Origin: Pseudomonadota bacterium
Lineage (GTDB): Bacteria > Myxococcota_A > Polyangia > Polyangiales > Polyangiaceae
Direction of reading: 5' to 3'
NCBI GenBank assembly: GCA_023423895.1
Contig: JAFAER010000106.1
Coordinates: 1-64,000, forward strand
Length of the DNA: 64,000 bases
In this document: positions 18,625 to 26,072 of the stretch, in pieces
How the letters are laid out: each line of letters opens with the position of its first letter
How positions within the stretch are numbered: the first letter of the stretch is position 1
The notes under the pieces: model-generated
What the model was told of the DNA's origin: nothing
What the model saw: only the letters and a program-made list of their open reading frames with translations
Database searches by the model: none
Program-made: the position numbers and the translations under genes

Positions 18625-19833
18625 ATGGGCAACGGAATGCGCATCGGACGGCTCTTCGGGATCGAGATCCGCGTCGATCCGAGCTGGCTCTTCATCTTCG
18701 TTCTGGTGGGGTGGAGCCTTACATCGCTCTTCGGCGCGTGGCATCCGGACTGGCCGTTCGCGACGAGCCTCGTTGTCGCCGTGACCGCAGCGCTCGTGTT
18801 CTTCGCATCCGTTCTGTTTCACGAGCTCGCCCATTCGCTGGTCGCGCTTGCCTACGGCATTCCCGTTCGGGACATCACGCTCCATCTGTTCGGAGGAGTT
18901 TCGAACATCGAGAAGGAGCCGCCCACGCCCGGATCCGAGCTCCTCATGGCGATCGTCGGCCCGATCGCGAGCATCGGACTGGGCATCGCGATGGTCGTCG
19001 TGAGCGCGATCCTCATCGACATCCGGACGCCGGACGCCGTCGAGTCGGCAGAGGGGGTCATCGCTCATCTCGGCCCGCTCGAGACGTTGCTCGTCTGGCT
19101 CGGCCCCGTGAACATCATCGTGGGCGTCTTCAACATGCTCCCTGGCTTTCCTCTCGACGGCGGCCGCGTGCTCCGCGCGATCGTGTGGAGGATCACCGGC
19201 AGTCTCGAGAAGGCGACGCGCGTCGCGGGCGGCGCAGGACAGGCGGTGGGCTGGCTCTTCGTCGTCCTCGGTCTCTCGATGGTGCTCGGCTTCCGCGTGC
19301 CTCTCTTCGGTCGAGGCGTCATGTCCGGCCTGTGGCTCGCGATGATCGGCCTCTTCTTGCGCAATGCGGCCGTCGCTCACCTTCGCAGCGCGGCGATGGA
19401 CCAGGCGCTCAGCGGGGTCCACGTGCACGACCTGATGCGGACGAAGGGGGCCTACGTCGAGCCACGGCTCCCCGTCCGGCAGCTCCTCGACGACTGGTTT
19501 CTGCGCCACGACGAGCTCGCCTGGCCCGTGATCCAGAATGGCCTGTTCGTGGGCATCGTCTCCGTCGACGACCTCCGCAAGGCGCGCCCGGAAGAATGGG
19601 CGACGAAGACCGTGAGCGAGCTGATGACGCCGGCGGACAAGGTCGCGTCTGCCAGCCCCGACGAGCCGCTCAACGAGGCGTTGCGGATCCTCGCTTCGCG
19701 AGGCGTCCGGCAGCTACCAGTCCTCGAGGGCGGCATGCTCGTCGGCATGCTCTACGACCGGGACGTCGGCCGGTGGCTGGAGCTGCGGACGCAGGTAATG
19801 CGAGAGCCGCCCGCACGCGTTCGCCCTGCCTGA
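18625..19833 (+). CDS. Site-2 protease (M50 family) with C-terminal CBS pair, Rip3-like
   Basis: A 402-residue inner-membrane zinc protease. The HExxH motif is FHELAHS (H66, E67, H70) in a transmembrane segment and the third metal ligand is in NMLPGFPLDGGR (D178), the standard pair for intramembrane site-2 proteases. Five to six hydrophobic segments precede a cytoplasmic tail (about 270-395) with two CBS motifs (VHDLMRTKGAYVEP and VSELMTPADKVASASPDEPL). M50-CBS proteins cut membrane-bound anti-sigma factors or similar substrates, with the CBS pair sensing adenine nucleotides; the substrate is unknown here. The convergent neighbour is a universal stress protein. Confidence 0.93.
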   Translation: MGNGMRIGRLFGIEIRVDPSWLFIFVLVGWSLTSLFGAWHPDWPFATSLVVAVTAALVFFASVLFHELAHSLVALAYGIPVRDITLHLFGGVSNIEKEPPTPGSELLMAIVGPIASIGLGIAMVVVSAILIDIRTPDAVESAEGVIAHLGPLETLLVWLGPVNIIVGVFNMLPGFPLDGGRVLRAIVWRITGSLEKATRVAGGAGQAVGWLFVVLGLSMVLGFRVPLFGRGVMSGLWLAMIGLFLRNAAVAHLRSAAMDQALSGVHVHDLMRTKGAYVEPRLPVRQLLDDWFLRHDELAWPVIQNGLFVGIVSVDDLRKARPEEWATKTVSELMTPADKVASASPDEPLNEALRILASRGVRQLPVLEGGMLVGMLYDRDVGRWLELRTQVMREPPARVRPA

Positions 19834-19848
19834 TGATGATGATGATCG

Positions 19849-20286
19849 TCAGGAGGTCGGTTCCGGCGAGCGGACAACGAGCACCGAGCGGTCCGCGTGA
19901 TTGACGACCTTGGCCGCCGTCGTCCCGAGCAGTCGATCGAGCAGACCGTAGCCGTGCGAGCCGATGACGATGAGGTCGGCGTCGTGCTCGCGCGCTGCGG
20001 AGCAGATGGCGTCCCACGCGACGCCGACCTGGGCGTAAGCGCCGTCGAGCAGCTCCGGCGGTACGGTGGACGCGGCGTCCTCGATCTCGCGTTTGGCGGT
20101 TGCGAGGAACGTCTCGGTCACCTGCGCCGGAGGGATCGCCCAGACGTTCGTGGGGAGCTCCGGCGGGAGTCCGACGCACCGGAGAAGGCGCACCTTCGCC
20201 CCCGTCCTTCGGGCGAGGTCAATCGCTGCAGCGAGAACCGCCGGGGCACGAGGGGACGAGTCGAGCGCGACGAGGATCCGGTTCAT
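19849..20286 (-). CDS. Universal stress protein, UspA family
   Basis: A 145-residue single-domain cytoplasmic protein beginning MNRILVALDSSPRAPAVL and ending with the nucleotide-binding signature G-S-H-G-Y-G-x9-G-T-T followed by VNHADRSVLVVRSPE, matching the ATP-binding subclass pattern G-2x-G-9x-G(S/T). Such proteins bind ATP and accumulate in stress. Its stop lies 15 bp past the convergent site-2 protease gene. The ATG at 20286 is the family start. Confidence 0.95.
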   Translation of the reverse strand: MNRILVALDSSPRAPAVLAAAIDLARRTGAKVRLLRCVGLPPELPTNVWAIPPAQVTETFLATAKREIEDAASTVPPELLDGAYAQVGVAWDAICSAAREHDADLIVIGSHGYGLLDRLLGTTAAKVVNHADRSVLVVRSPEPTS

Positions 20287-20511
20287 GCTTGCCCTGCATC
20301 CACGACGCGTGCCCGCTCGCCGAATACGGAGCGCACCGCGTTCGACGAGCTCTGGCGCGATGTTCAAGCGCAAGCGTCGTGTGCAGAGACTGCCGTCGAG
20401 TGTGGCCGAACGACCCGCTGCGCGTGGGAATGAAGCGATTGGTCGCGATCCGACGAGCACCCGGGTGAGGTTTCCGCTAGCCTGACCGGCACCCTCGATG
20501 TCGATCCTTTC

Positions 20512-21162
20512 ATGAGCGTGAGCGGCCCTCGAAGATCGAACCTCCCGCCGAAGCTCGAGCTTCCGATGTCGTGGACCAGCGAATCCGTGAGCGGCGCGCC
20601 GAACGTGTCGGCGGCCTGGATCTCGCGGCCGCGCACGGGCGAGAGCGTCAACGGTGACGCCGTGATCGTGCGCGAGTTCGGCAAGGCCGTGCTCGTCGCG
20701 GTCATCGACGCGCTCGGGCACGGTCCGAAGGCGGCCGACGTGGCGGATGCATCGAGCGAATGGCTCCGCAGCGCCGAGCCCGCAGACGGCGGCGCGCCGG
20801 CGCTCGTGCAGGGCCTCCACAAACGGCTCCAAGGCTCGCGCGGCGCTGCGGCGCTCGTCTTCGTCGTGTCCGCAACTGGTATCGAGGCGTGCAGCGTCGG
20901 CAACGTCGAGCTTCGTTCGATGACCGGGAAGCTCCCGTTCGTCCTCACGCCGGGGGTGCTCGGCGTCCGGCTACGTGCCCCGAAGATCTGCGCGTCGCCG
21001 CCCATGTCCGATCGGTTCGTGCTCCATTCCGACGGGATTTCCGGACGATTCGATCTTCGCGCGTGGCGAACGCAGTCGCCTCCCGACCTCGCGGCCATCA
21101 TCTTCGGTACGCACCGTCACGCGCACGACGACGCGACCGTCGTCGTCCTCGATATCGGCTGA
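20512..21162 (+). CDS. PP2C-like (RsbX/SpoIIE-type) phosphatase
   Basis: A 216-residue protein with the SpoIIE/RsbX pattern: GESVNGDAVIVREF, VLVAVIDALGHGPKAADVAD (metal-binding Asp before GHG), CSVGNVELRSM, RFVLHSDGISGRFD and HAHDDATVVVLDI (last metal-binding Asp pair). These phosphatases remove phosphate from STAS-domain regulators in partner-switching cascades. At about 200 residues with no sensor domain it resembles RsbX, the feedback phosphatase of the stressosome. It is convergent with, and directly abuts, an RsbT/RsbW-like kinase gene, and a full stressosome-like gene set lies 7 kb downstream. Confidence 0.87.
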   Translation: MSVSGPRRSNLPPKLELPMSWTSESVSGAPNVSAAWISRPRTGESVNGDAVIVREFGKAVLVAVIDALGHGPKAADVADASSEWLRSAEPADGGAPALVQGLHKRLQGSRGAAALVFVVSATGIEACSVGNVELRSMTGKLPFVLTPGVLGVRLRAPKICASPPMSDRFVLHSDGISGRFDLRAWRTQSPPDLAAIIFGTHRHAHDDATVVVLDIG

Positions 21163-21636
21163 TCAGAAGCCCGGGCTCGAGCCGCGTCGAGGGCGCCCGA
21201 GGAAGCGGCGCGCGATGATGCGCTTACCCTCGCCGTGCGGGATCTGCTCGACGTGGTCGCTCAGACGCGCCACGGCGCCGAGTCCGGCTCCGATCCCGCC
21301 GCGCCCGAAGACGAGCGCCGGATCGAGCTTGCCCTTGGCGTCGTAGCCGTCGCGAAGGCTACCCATCAGATCGAACGGCGGTGTCTCGTCCTCGGCGACG
21401 ATGGAGATCCCGCGCGTGCCCTCTTCTCGGTCGATGCCCGACAGCTCGATCGAACCCCGACGCCCGTATTTCAGGATGTTCGAGGTCAGCTCCGACACCA
21501 CGACCACGAGCTCCTCGATGACCTCGCGCTCGAAACCAAGCTGGCCTGCGAACGACCGGAGCATCACCCGCGCGGCAAAGACGGCTGCGTCGTGTGCAAC
21601 GACACATCTGACCGGTGGCGGAAGTGGTGGCCTCAT
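21163..21636 (-). CDS. RsbT/RsbW-like anti-sigma-type serine kinase (HATPase_c)
   Basis: The conserved part of the frame begins near MRPPLPPPVRCVV; the start at 21636 gives 157 residues. The ATP-binding fold shows an N-box VVVSELTSNILKYGRRG, a modified G1 box VAEDETPPFD (the D-x-G-x-G form is absent) and GRGGIGAGLGAVARLSD as the G2 loop. The family phosphorylates STAS-domain antagonists. The loss of a canonical G1 box resembles the broader RsbT-like group. It ends exactly where the convergent RsbX-like gene ends (the two stop codons together read TGATCA), so the two products may act on the same target. Upstream starts are possible, since the frame is open to 21807. Confidence 0.78.
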   Translation of the reverse strand: MRPPLPPPVRCVVAHDAAVFAARVMLRSFAGQLGFEREVIEELVVVVSELTSNILKYGRRGSIELSGIDREEGTRGISIVAEDETPPFDLMGSLRDGYDAKGKLDPALVFGRGGIGAGLGAVARLSDHVEQIPHGEGKRIIARRFLGRPRRGSSPGF

Positions 21637-21967
21637 CGATCCGGCTCGTGCTGCTTGCTCACACAATGCATGGGCGCTCCTGCGAAACAAAGAGCAAACG
21701 GATGGCACGCCGCCGAGGTGGAACGGCCCCGCGCGCCTCGTCCACTCGCGTGCGCTGTAGGCACCGCGATTCCATTGTGCTTCAAAAAATTGCGCCACCC
21801 TTGACACTTTGAACTGAGTTCCTCATTCTTTCGAATTCCACGGATGCGTCTCGCTGCAGAAGCGAGCCGTCCTCACGTCAAGAGAGACAGTCGGTATACA
21901 GACACCGACGCTCGGGTGGTCATTGGGTTCTGCTGGGGACGTGTGCAGAACCAGAATCGGGGAGCTG
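21637..21967. other. Promoter region of the putative biosynthetic cluster
   Basis: About 330 bp, partly AT-rich, between an RsbT-like gene and the first cluster gene. It holds the promoter at 21801-21829 and a hairpin at 21850-21866 (6-bp arms CTCGCT/AGCGAG, 5-nt loop) in what would be the leader RNA. No gene was recognised. Confidence 0.5.
21801..21829 (+). promoter_or_regulatory. Sigma-70-like promoter upstream of the FAD oxidoreductase
   Basis: A perfect -35 box TTGACA at 21801-21806, a 17-bp spacer, and CATTCT at 21824-21829 as a fair -10 box. It stands in a locally AT-rich stretch that is unusual for this genome. The implied leader is about 130 nt. Confidence 0.5.
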
Positions 21968-23446
21968 ATGTCGCGTCTGACAAGTCCGAAGCTTGCTCGT
22001 CGTGGATTTCTGACAGGGGTGGCGACCGTAGCGGTCATCGGCTTCGACCCTGTTCGACGCACCTGGCTCACGGAGGCTAAAGCCGGCGCTTCGCTTTCGA
22101 AGCTGCCGCGCCTCGACGGTGAGCTCGTCACCGACGCCTCCTCGCTTGCGGAGGCCGCCGACGATTTCGGTCACTTCATCCACCGTACGCCGCGCGCCGT
22201 GCTCCGTCCGGGATCCATCCGCGACGTCGTCGAGATGGTGCGCTACGCGAAGAAGTACAAGATCAAGATCGCGATGCGCGGGCAGGGCCATTCGACGCAT
22301 GGCCAGGCTCAGGTCGAGGCCGGGATCGTGATCGACTCGTCGACGCTCGCGAGCATCGACATCAACACCAACGACGCGGTCGTCGGCCCCGGCGCGCGCT
22401 GGCGCGAGATCATCGACGCCGGACTGGCGCGGGGCGTCACTCCTCCGACGCTGCCGAACTTCATCGACATCACGGTCGGCGGGAACATCGCAGGAGGTGG
22501 CATCGGCGGAGCCGCGCATCGGCATGGGGCCGTCGTCGACAACGTCCTCGAGATGGAGGTCGTCACCGGCGAGGGACAGCTTCGACGCTGCTCGCCGCAC
22601 GAGAACGCGGCGCTGTTCAACGCGGTCCTCGGCGGGCTCGGTCAGTTCGCCATCGTCGTGCGTGCCCGAATCCGCATGTTGCCCGCGAAGCCGTTCGCCC
22701 GGATGTACACGCTCAAGTATCCGGACCTCGCGAGCTTCCTCGCCGACGTTCGCGGTCCGACGCTCGACGAGCGCTTCGATCACCTCGAGGCGGAGATCTT
22801 CCCGGACGCGAACGGCATCTACAAGACCGTGTCGATGTTCGCGGTGAAGTACTACCACCCGTCGAACCCGCCCGATGACGTCGCGTTGCTCGACGGGCTC
22901 GATCCCATCGGCGCCGAGGTGGCCGACATGCCGTACGAGGCGTTCCTCAAACGGCTCGATCCCATCATCGACTTCGTGAAGTCCATCGGCGCCTGGAACC
23001 TGCCGCACCCGTGGTTCGACGTCTTCGTCTCCGAATCGAAGATCGCGGGCTTCGTCTCGGAGACGCTGTCGACCATCACGTCGGCGGACACCGGGGGCGG
23101 GAACGTCCTGCTCTACCCACTGCGGAGGAGCAAGTTCCGCCGGCCGTTCCTGCGGATCCCGCACGAGAACGAGATCTTCTTCCTCTACGACATTCTCGCG
23201 TTCGCGCCGCCCGACCCGGCGATCGTCGCGCAGATGATCCACCGCAACACCCAGTGGAACGACCGCGCGACCGATCTCGGTGGTAGGCGCTACAACATCG
23301 GCTCGACGAACATGTCCCGCGAGGACTGGAAGCGGTACTTCTCACCGCTCTGGCCGGCGGTCGTCCTCGCGAAGCTTGCCTACGATCCTGCCAACATCCT
23401 CACGCCGGGTCAGGGAATCTTTCCTGGTGCTGGATGTGACGACTGA
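21968..23446 (+). CDS. Tat-exported FAD-linked oxidoreductase (cytokinin dehydrogenase/BBE-like)
   Basis: A 492-residue protein with an N-terminal twin-arginine signal (KLARRGFLTGVATVAV) and the two-part FAD-binding fold of the VAO/PCMH family. MRGQGHSTHGQAQ contains H108, at the position where FAD is covalently bound in related enzymes; NFIDITVGGNIAGGGIGGAAHRHG follows, and PANILTPGQGIF is the usual C-terminal block. Members oxidise amines, alcohols or indole-type substrates. ATG 21968 is chosen because it puts RR at residues 11-12; an in-frame upstream GTG-like extension weakens the signal. Its 3' end overlaps the convergent prenyltransferase gene by 47 bp. Export fits a periplasmic late tailoring step or an unrelated role. 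Confidence 0.88.
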   Translation: MSRLTSPKLARRGFLTGVATVAVIGFDPVRRTWLTEAKAGASLSKLPRLDGELVTDASSLAEAADDFGHFIHRTPRAVLRPGSIRDVVEMVRYAKKYKIKIAMRGQGHSTHGQAQVEAGIVIDSSTLASIDINTNDAVVGPGARWREIIDAGLARGVTPPTLPNFIDITVGGNIAGGGIGGAAHRHGAVVDNVLEMEVVTGEGQLRRCSPHENAALFNAVLGGLGQFAIVVRARIRMLPAKPFARMYTLKYPDLASFLADVRGPTLDERFDHLEAEIFPDANGIYKTVSMFAVKYYHPSNPPDDVALLDGLDPIGAEVADMPYEAFLKRLDPIIDFVKSIGAWNLPHPWFDVFVSESKIAGFVSETLSTITSADTGGGNVLLYPLRRSKFRRPFLRIPHENEIFFLYDILAFAPPDPAIVAQMIHRNTQWNDRATDLGGRRYNIGSTNMSREDWKRYFSPLWPAVVLAKLAYDPANILTPGQGIFPGAGCDD

Positions 23447-24527
23447 CTGAAGGACGAGCCGCTGCCCGGAAGAGCTCGGTCGCGACGTAAATCGTGACTC
23501 GAGCTCTTCCTGCGCGGAGCGACGCGTACGTGTTCAGTCCGGCGCCGTCCTCGAGCGCCCGCGGCGCGAGGGCCGCCAGCGACGCCTCGTACGGCCGGGG
23601 ATCGATCCCGCGCGACGTCATGTACCGCGAGATTCGGTCTCGGGCGACCGCGTCATTGGCTGCATAGAAACGAATTGGAATCTGAATCGTGACGTCGTTG
23701 GGCAAGGGATTGCCCTCCACGAACGACAGGTATGTGCACAGAGGAAACGCCGTGTATGGGCCGGTTGTATCGGTGATGGCCCTGCAGAATTCGGTGACCT
23801 CGCCGGGGGTGTATCCGTCGCAGGCCGCCGCCATCCGCTCGAGATGATCGGTCGTGATCCCTCGCTGATAGAGGTAGACCTTCATGCGCGCCGTCTTTCC
23901 GCCGCTCAGGTCGAGGGCGAAGTAGCGGATCTCGTCGTCTGCCGTCGGACGGCGCTGCACCGACTGGAGCAGGGTGGGCCAGGCCGATTCGAACCCGAGC
24001 TCTCTCATCGCCTGCTCGATGAGGTCGAAAGAGCGGTCCTTCCCGGCGATCTGCGGATTGAAGTAGGCCTTCACCTCGGGTGCGCCGGACAGCGTCGCTG
24101 CGTGCCACAGGAGGAAGCGAGCCTTCGGAACGTCGGGCAAGAAGAGGTTCCGGACGCGCTGGAAGCGTCTCAGATCGATCCCGTCTTCGCGGCCGAATCG
24201 CTCCGTCGTCGTGAGCGCTGCATCTCGGGTGTCGACGAGCGTGGGCGCGGTTCCCTGCGCCTCGCAGAGGAAGCGCAGGCTAGGAGGGCCCTTCTGGTCG
24301 AAGGCGATCGAGAACTCGTACGGCGAGTGGTCGTCGCCGATGTCCGACGGCCACACCGGCGCGCTCGGAATCTTCATGGCTCCCCAGGGGAGCACCATCG
24401 TGTCGAGCCGATGGCGTGCAGAAGGCGGGCACGGCTCACCTCCGAAGAGGGCCGGCCAGAGCCGCTCGAGCCGAGCGGTCGCCACGTCGTGATACGTCAC
24501 TGACACGTCGTTGTTGTTCCCACCCAT
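23400..24527 (-). CDS. DMATS-type aromatic (indole) prenyltransferase
   Basis: A 375-residue soluble enzyme of the ABBA/DMATS group, which attaches dimethylallyl or longer prenyl units to indole or other aromatic rings without the metal-binding DDxxD motif. The signature PSDIGDDHSPYEFSIAFD carries the catalytic Glu (E71, equivalent to E89 of FgaPT2); EVKAYFNP (K153, Y155) and ARMKVYLY (R214, K216, Y218) match the diphosphate-binding Lys/Tyr/Arg shields of fungal tryptophan prenyltransferases. GAGGTG precedes ATG 24527. Length is short of fungal enzymes (about 450) but typical of bacterial ones. The substrate is probably tryptophan or a tryptophan-derived compound, inferred from the family. 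It is the key gene of the cluster. Confidence 0.93.
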   Translation of the reverse strand: MGGNNNDVSVTYHDVATARLERLWPALFGGEPCPPSARHRLDTMVLPWGAMKIPSAPVWPSDIGDDHSPYEFSIAFDQKGPPSLRFLCEAQGTAPTLVDTRDAALTTTERFGREDGIDLRRFQRVRNLFLPDVPKARFLLWHAATLSGAPEVKAYFNPQIAGKDRSFDLIEQAMRELGFESAWPTLLQSVQRRPTADDEIRYFALDLSGGKTARMKVYLYQRGITTDHLERMAAACDGYTPGEVTEFCRAITDTTGPYTAFPLCTYLSFVEGNPLPNDVTIQIPIRFYAANDAVARDRISRYMTSRGIDPRPYEASLAALAPRALEDGAGLNTYASLRAGRARVTIYVATELFRAAARPSVSRHIQHQERFPDPA

Positions 24528-24594
24528 TGTTCGTTACACCTCGCGGTTGTAGCGGATGAGTCGAGAAAAGCGCATTCTGCGACTTCAACGCATC

Positions 24595-24607
24595 ACCCTA
24601 AAAGGGT
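24595..24607. promoter_or_regulatory. Small inverted repeat between prenyltransferase and regulator genes
   Basis: ACCCT-AAA-AGGGT, perfect 5-bp arms with a 3-bp spacer, in the 124-bp divergent region between the prenyltransferase (minus) and response regulator (plus) genes. The heptamer ACCCTAA also occurs inside the control region at 28300. A possible regulator site; short, so chance is not excluded. Confidence 0.35.
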
Positions 24608-24651
24608 AAGTCGCGCAGCTTCCCTTGGGATATGCGATGTATCATCGGCAC

Positions 24652-25284
24652 ATGGCGCGCTCGCAACCGACGAGACCTGAGCTCTCGTTCCTCATCGTCG
24701 AGGACGAAGATCTCCTGCGACTCGCGCTTTCGCGGCATTTCGAACGATATGGGCACGTCGAGGTCGCCGCGACCGTCGAGCAGGCACGCCAATTGCTGCA
24801 ACGTGAGCGTTTCGATGCGCTCGTCGTCGATGTGAAGCTGCGCGACGGCTCCGGATTCGAGGTCCTCGCGCACGCGCGCGATCACGCGCCCGAGATCCTG
24901 GCGCTGGTTCTGTCCGGCACGGTCGATGCGACGCGACTCTCGCAAGCATTCTCGCTCGGCGTCGCATACCTGGTGAAGCCGGCTTCACCGACGCAGCTCC
25001 ATCGATTCGCGCTGGAGGCGCGCGCGCGCTACCTGAAGAACACGAGCTGGCTGCGTGCGCTCATCAGCGAGTGGGTCGCGCGTTACGGACTGACCCCGGC
25101 CGAGGAGCAGGTCCTCGCGCTTGCGCTCGACGGCTACTCGCGTACCGAGATCGCGGAGCGGCGCGACGTGACGCTCGCGACCTTGAAGAAGCAGGTGCAG
25201 TCGCTGCTGGCGAAGACGGGAGACACGTCACTCGAGAGCGCGGCGAACCGCGCCCTGAGGTCTGCGCTCGTGACCAAGGCCTGA
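24652..25284 (+). CDS. Response regulator with LuxR/FixJ-like output domain
   Basis: A 210-residue protein: receiver domain (about 11-130) with the acidic pair in IVEDEDLL, the phospho-accepting D60 in ALVVDVKLRDG, the switch Ser in LVLSGTVD and Lys in YLVKPAS; then a helix-turn-helix output (about 155-205) with LTPAEEQVLALALDGYSRTEIAERRDVTLATLK, a LuxR-type arrangement. The ATG at 24652 fits the receiver start; upstream M codons add only a few residues. Divergent from the prenyltransferase, it is the natural candidate for cluster-specific control. No partner kinase is next to it. Confidence 0.9.
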   Translation: MARSQPTRPELSFLIVEDEDLLRLALSRHFERYGHVEVAATVEQARQLLQRERFDALVVDVKLRDGSGFEVLAHARDHAPEILALVLSGTVDATRLSQAFSLGVAYLVKPASPTQLHRFALEARARYLKNTSWLRALISEWVARYGLTPAEEQVLALALDGYSRTEIAERRDVTLATLKKQVQSLLAKTGDTSLESAANRALRSALVTKA

Positions 25285-25302
25285 CGGCGGACGACGCGGG
25301 CG

Positions 25303-25327
25303 GCACGGCATCACGTGGATGCCGTGC
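25303..25327. terminator. Perfect hairpin between convergent genes
   Basis: Perfect 10-bp arms GCACGGCATC/GATGCCGTGC with a 5-nt loop, 18 bp after the regulator stop. It lacks a clear T-run, but position and stability suggest a transcription end or mRNA 3' stabiliser for the plus-strand gene. Confidence 0.6.
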
Positions 25328-25342
25328 GTGGCGTCACCTCTC

Positions 25343-25366
25343 AGCTGAGCTGAGCTCAGCTCAGCT
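25343..25366. terminator. 24-bp perfect palindrome at the 3' end of the di-iron enzyme gene
   Basis: A fully symmetric 24-bp sequence made of AGCTG/A units, centred on GAGCTC, covering the stop codon of the minus-strand gene (25361-25363). Together with the hairpin at 25303 it probably forms a two-way terminator; a dimeric protein-binding site is an alternative. Confidence 0.55.
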
Positions 25367-26020
25367 CGCGCGCCCGGCAACGAGGCCGTCGGCGAGCAGC
25401 GTGAACGCGGCGAACACGCGGTCGACGAGGGCCTTCGAAGACGCTCGCGTCGCATCCGAGATCTCGAGAAGCTTCACGTGCTCCTGCACCTCGTCCTCGA
25501 AGAGGTCGTGGCCCATCTCGACGTCGAGATGGCTTCGCGCGAAGTACCGAAGACGCGCCGAATGGCCGTGCTCCTGGAGGACCTTGTCGACGCCTCCGAA
25601 GAGCATGTGGCCGGCGCCTTCGAGCGCGAGGAGGAGGACGACGCGCTGGATGTCGTTCTCCACGCGAAAGACCTCGGAGGCAATCGCGTAGGTCGCCTCG
25701 CGCGTCGGGCGGCAGTCGTCGCTGTAGAGCCACGCTATGTCGACGTTGCGCCGGCCCATCGCCGCGAGATCCTCGAGGTACCACGCGTCGTGTCCGGCAT
25801 CTTCGACGCGGTGCTGACGGATGATCCGTTGCAGGTCGGGGTCTTCGACACGATCGGAGTTCATGCGGATCACGTCTTGGAACCCCATCGCCCAGAATGC
25901 CGTGAGCGGAGCGAACCACAAGGCTCGCTCGAGCTCCGGCTCGGGCCGGAGCTCGGTCAAGAACGGATGCTTTGCGATCTCCGCCTGTTTCGTTGCGATG
26001 TGCTCTTGGATCGATTGCAT
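25361..26020 (-). CDS. Haem-oxygenase-like di-iron enzyme (HDO superfamily)
   Basis: A 219-residue all-helical protein. Ligand-type motifs sit on three helices: HRVEDAGHDAW (E73, H77), LALEGAGHMLF (E134, H138) and SHLDVEMGHDLFED (H164, E168, H171). This pattern is that of the haem-oxygenase-like di-iron oxidase group, whose members oxidise amino acid or fatty acid derivatives in natural product pathways (for example N-oxygenation or C-C cleavage). Substrate here is unknown; with an indole prenyltransferase beside it, a prenylated amino acid derivative is a fair guess. A good AGGGAGA precedes ATG 26020. It lies 52 bp downstream of the P450 gene, so likely cotranscribed. Confidence 0.8.
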   Translation of the reverse strand: MQSIQEHIATKQAEIAKHPFLTELRPEPELERALWFAPLTAFWAMGFQDVIRMNSDRVEDPDLQRIIRQHRVEDAGHDAWYLEDLAAMGRRNVDIAWLYSDDCRPTREATYAIASEVFRVENDIQRVVLLLALEGAGHMLFGGVDKVLQEHGHSARLRYFARSHLDVEMGHDLFEDEVQEHVKLLEISDATRASSKALVDRVFAAFTLLADGLVAGRAS

Positions 26021-26072
26021 GCCATCTCCCTGAAATCGTCGGGTCGCTTCGGATTGGCGGGCGACGCTCGCC

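Noticed and set aside
18253..19509. N-terminal extension of the 109-residue minus-strand protein to 528 residues
   Set aside because: The extension overlaps the M50 protease gene and is Arg/Asp/Glu-rich; a good ribosome binding site marks the internal ATG at 18252.
19831..19848. TGATGA run at the end of the M50 gene as a regulatory repeat
   Set aside because: A short TGA microsatellite that includes the stop codon; no symmetry or second copy.
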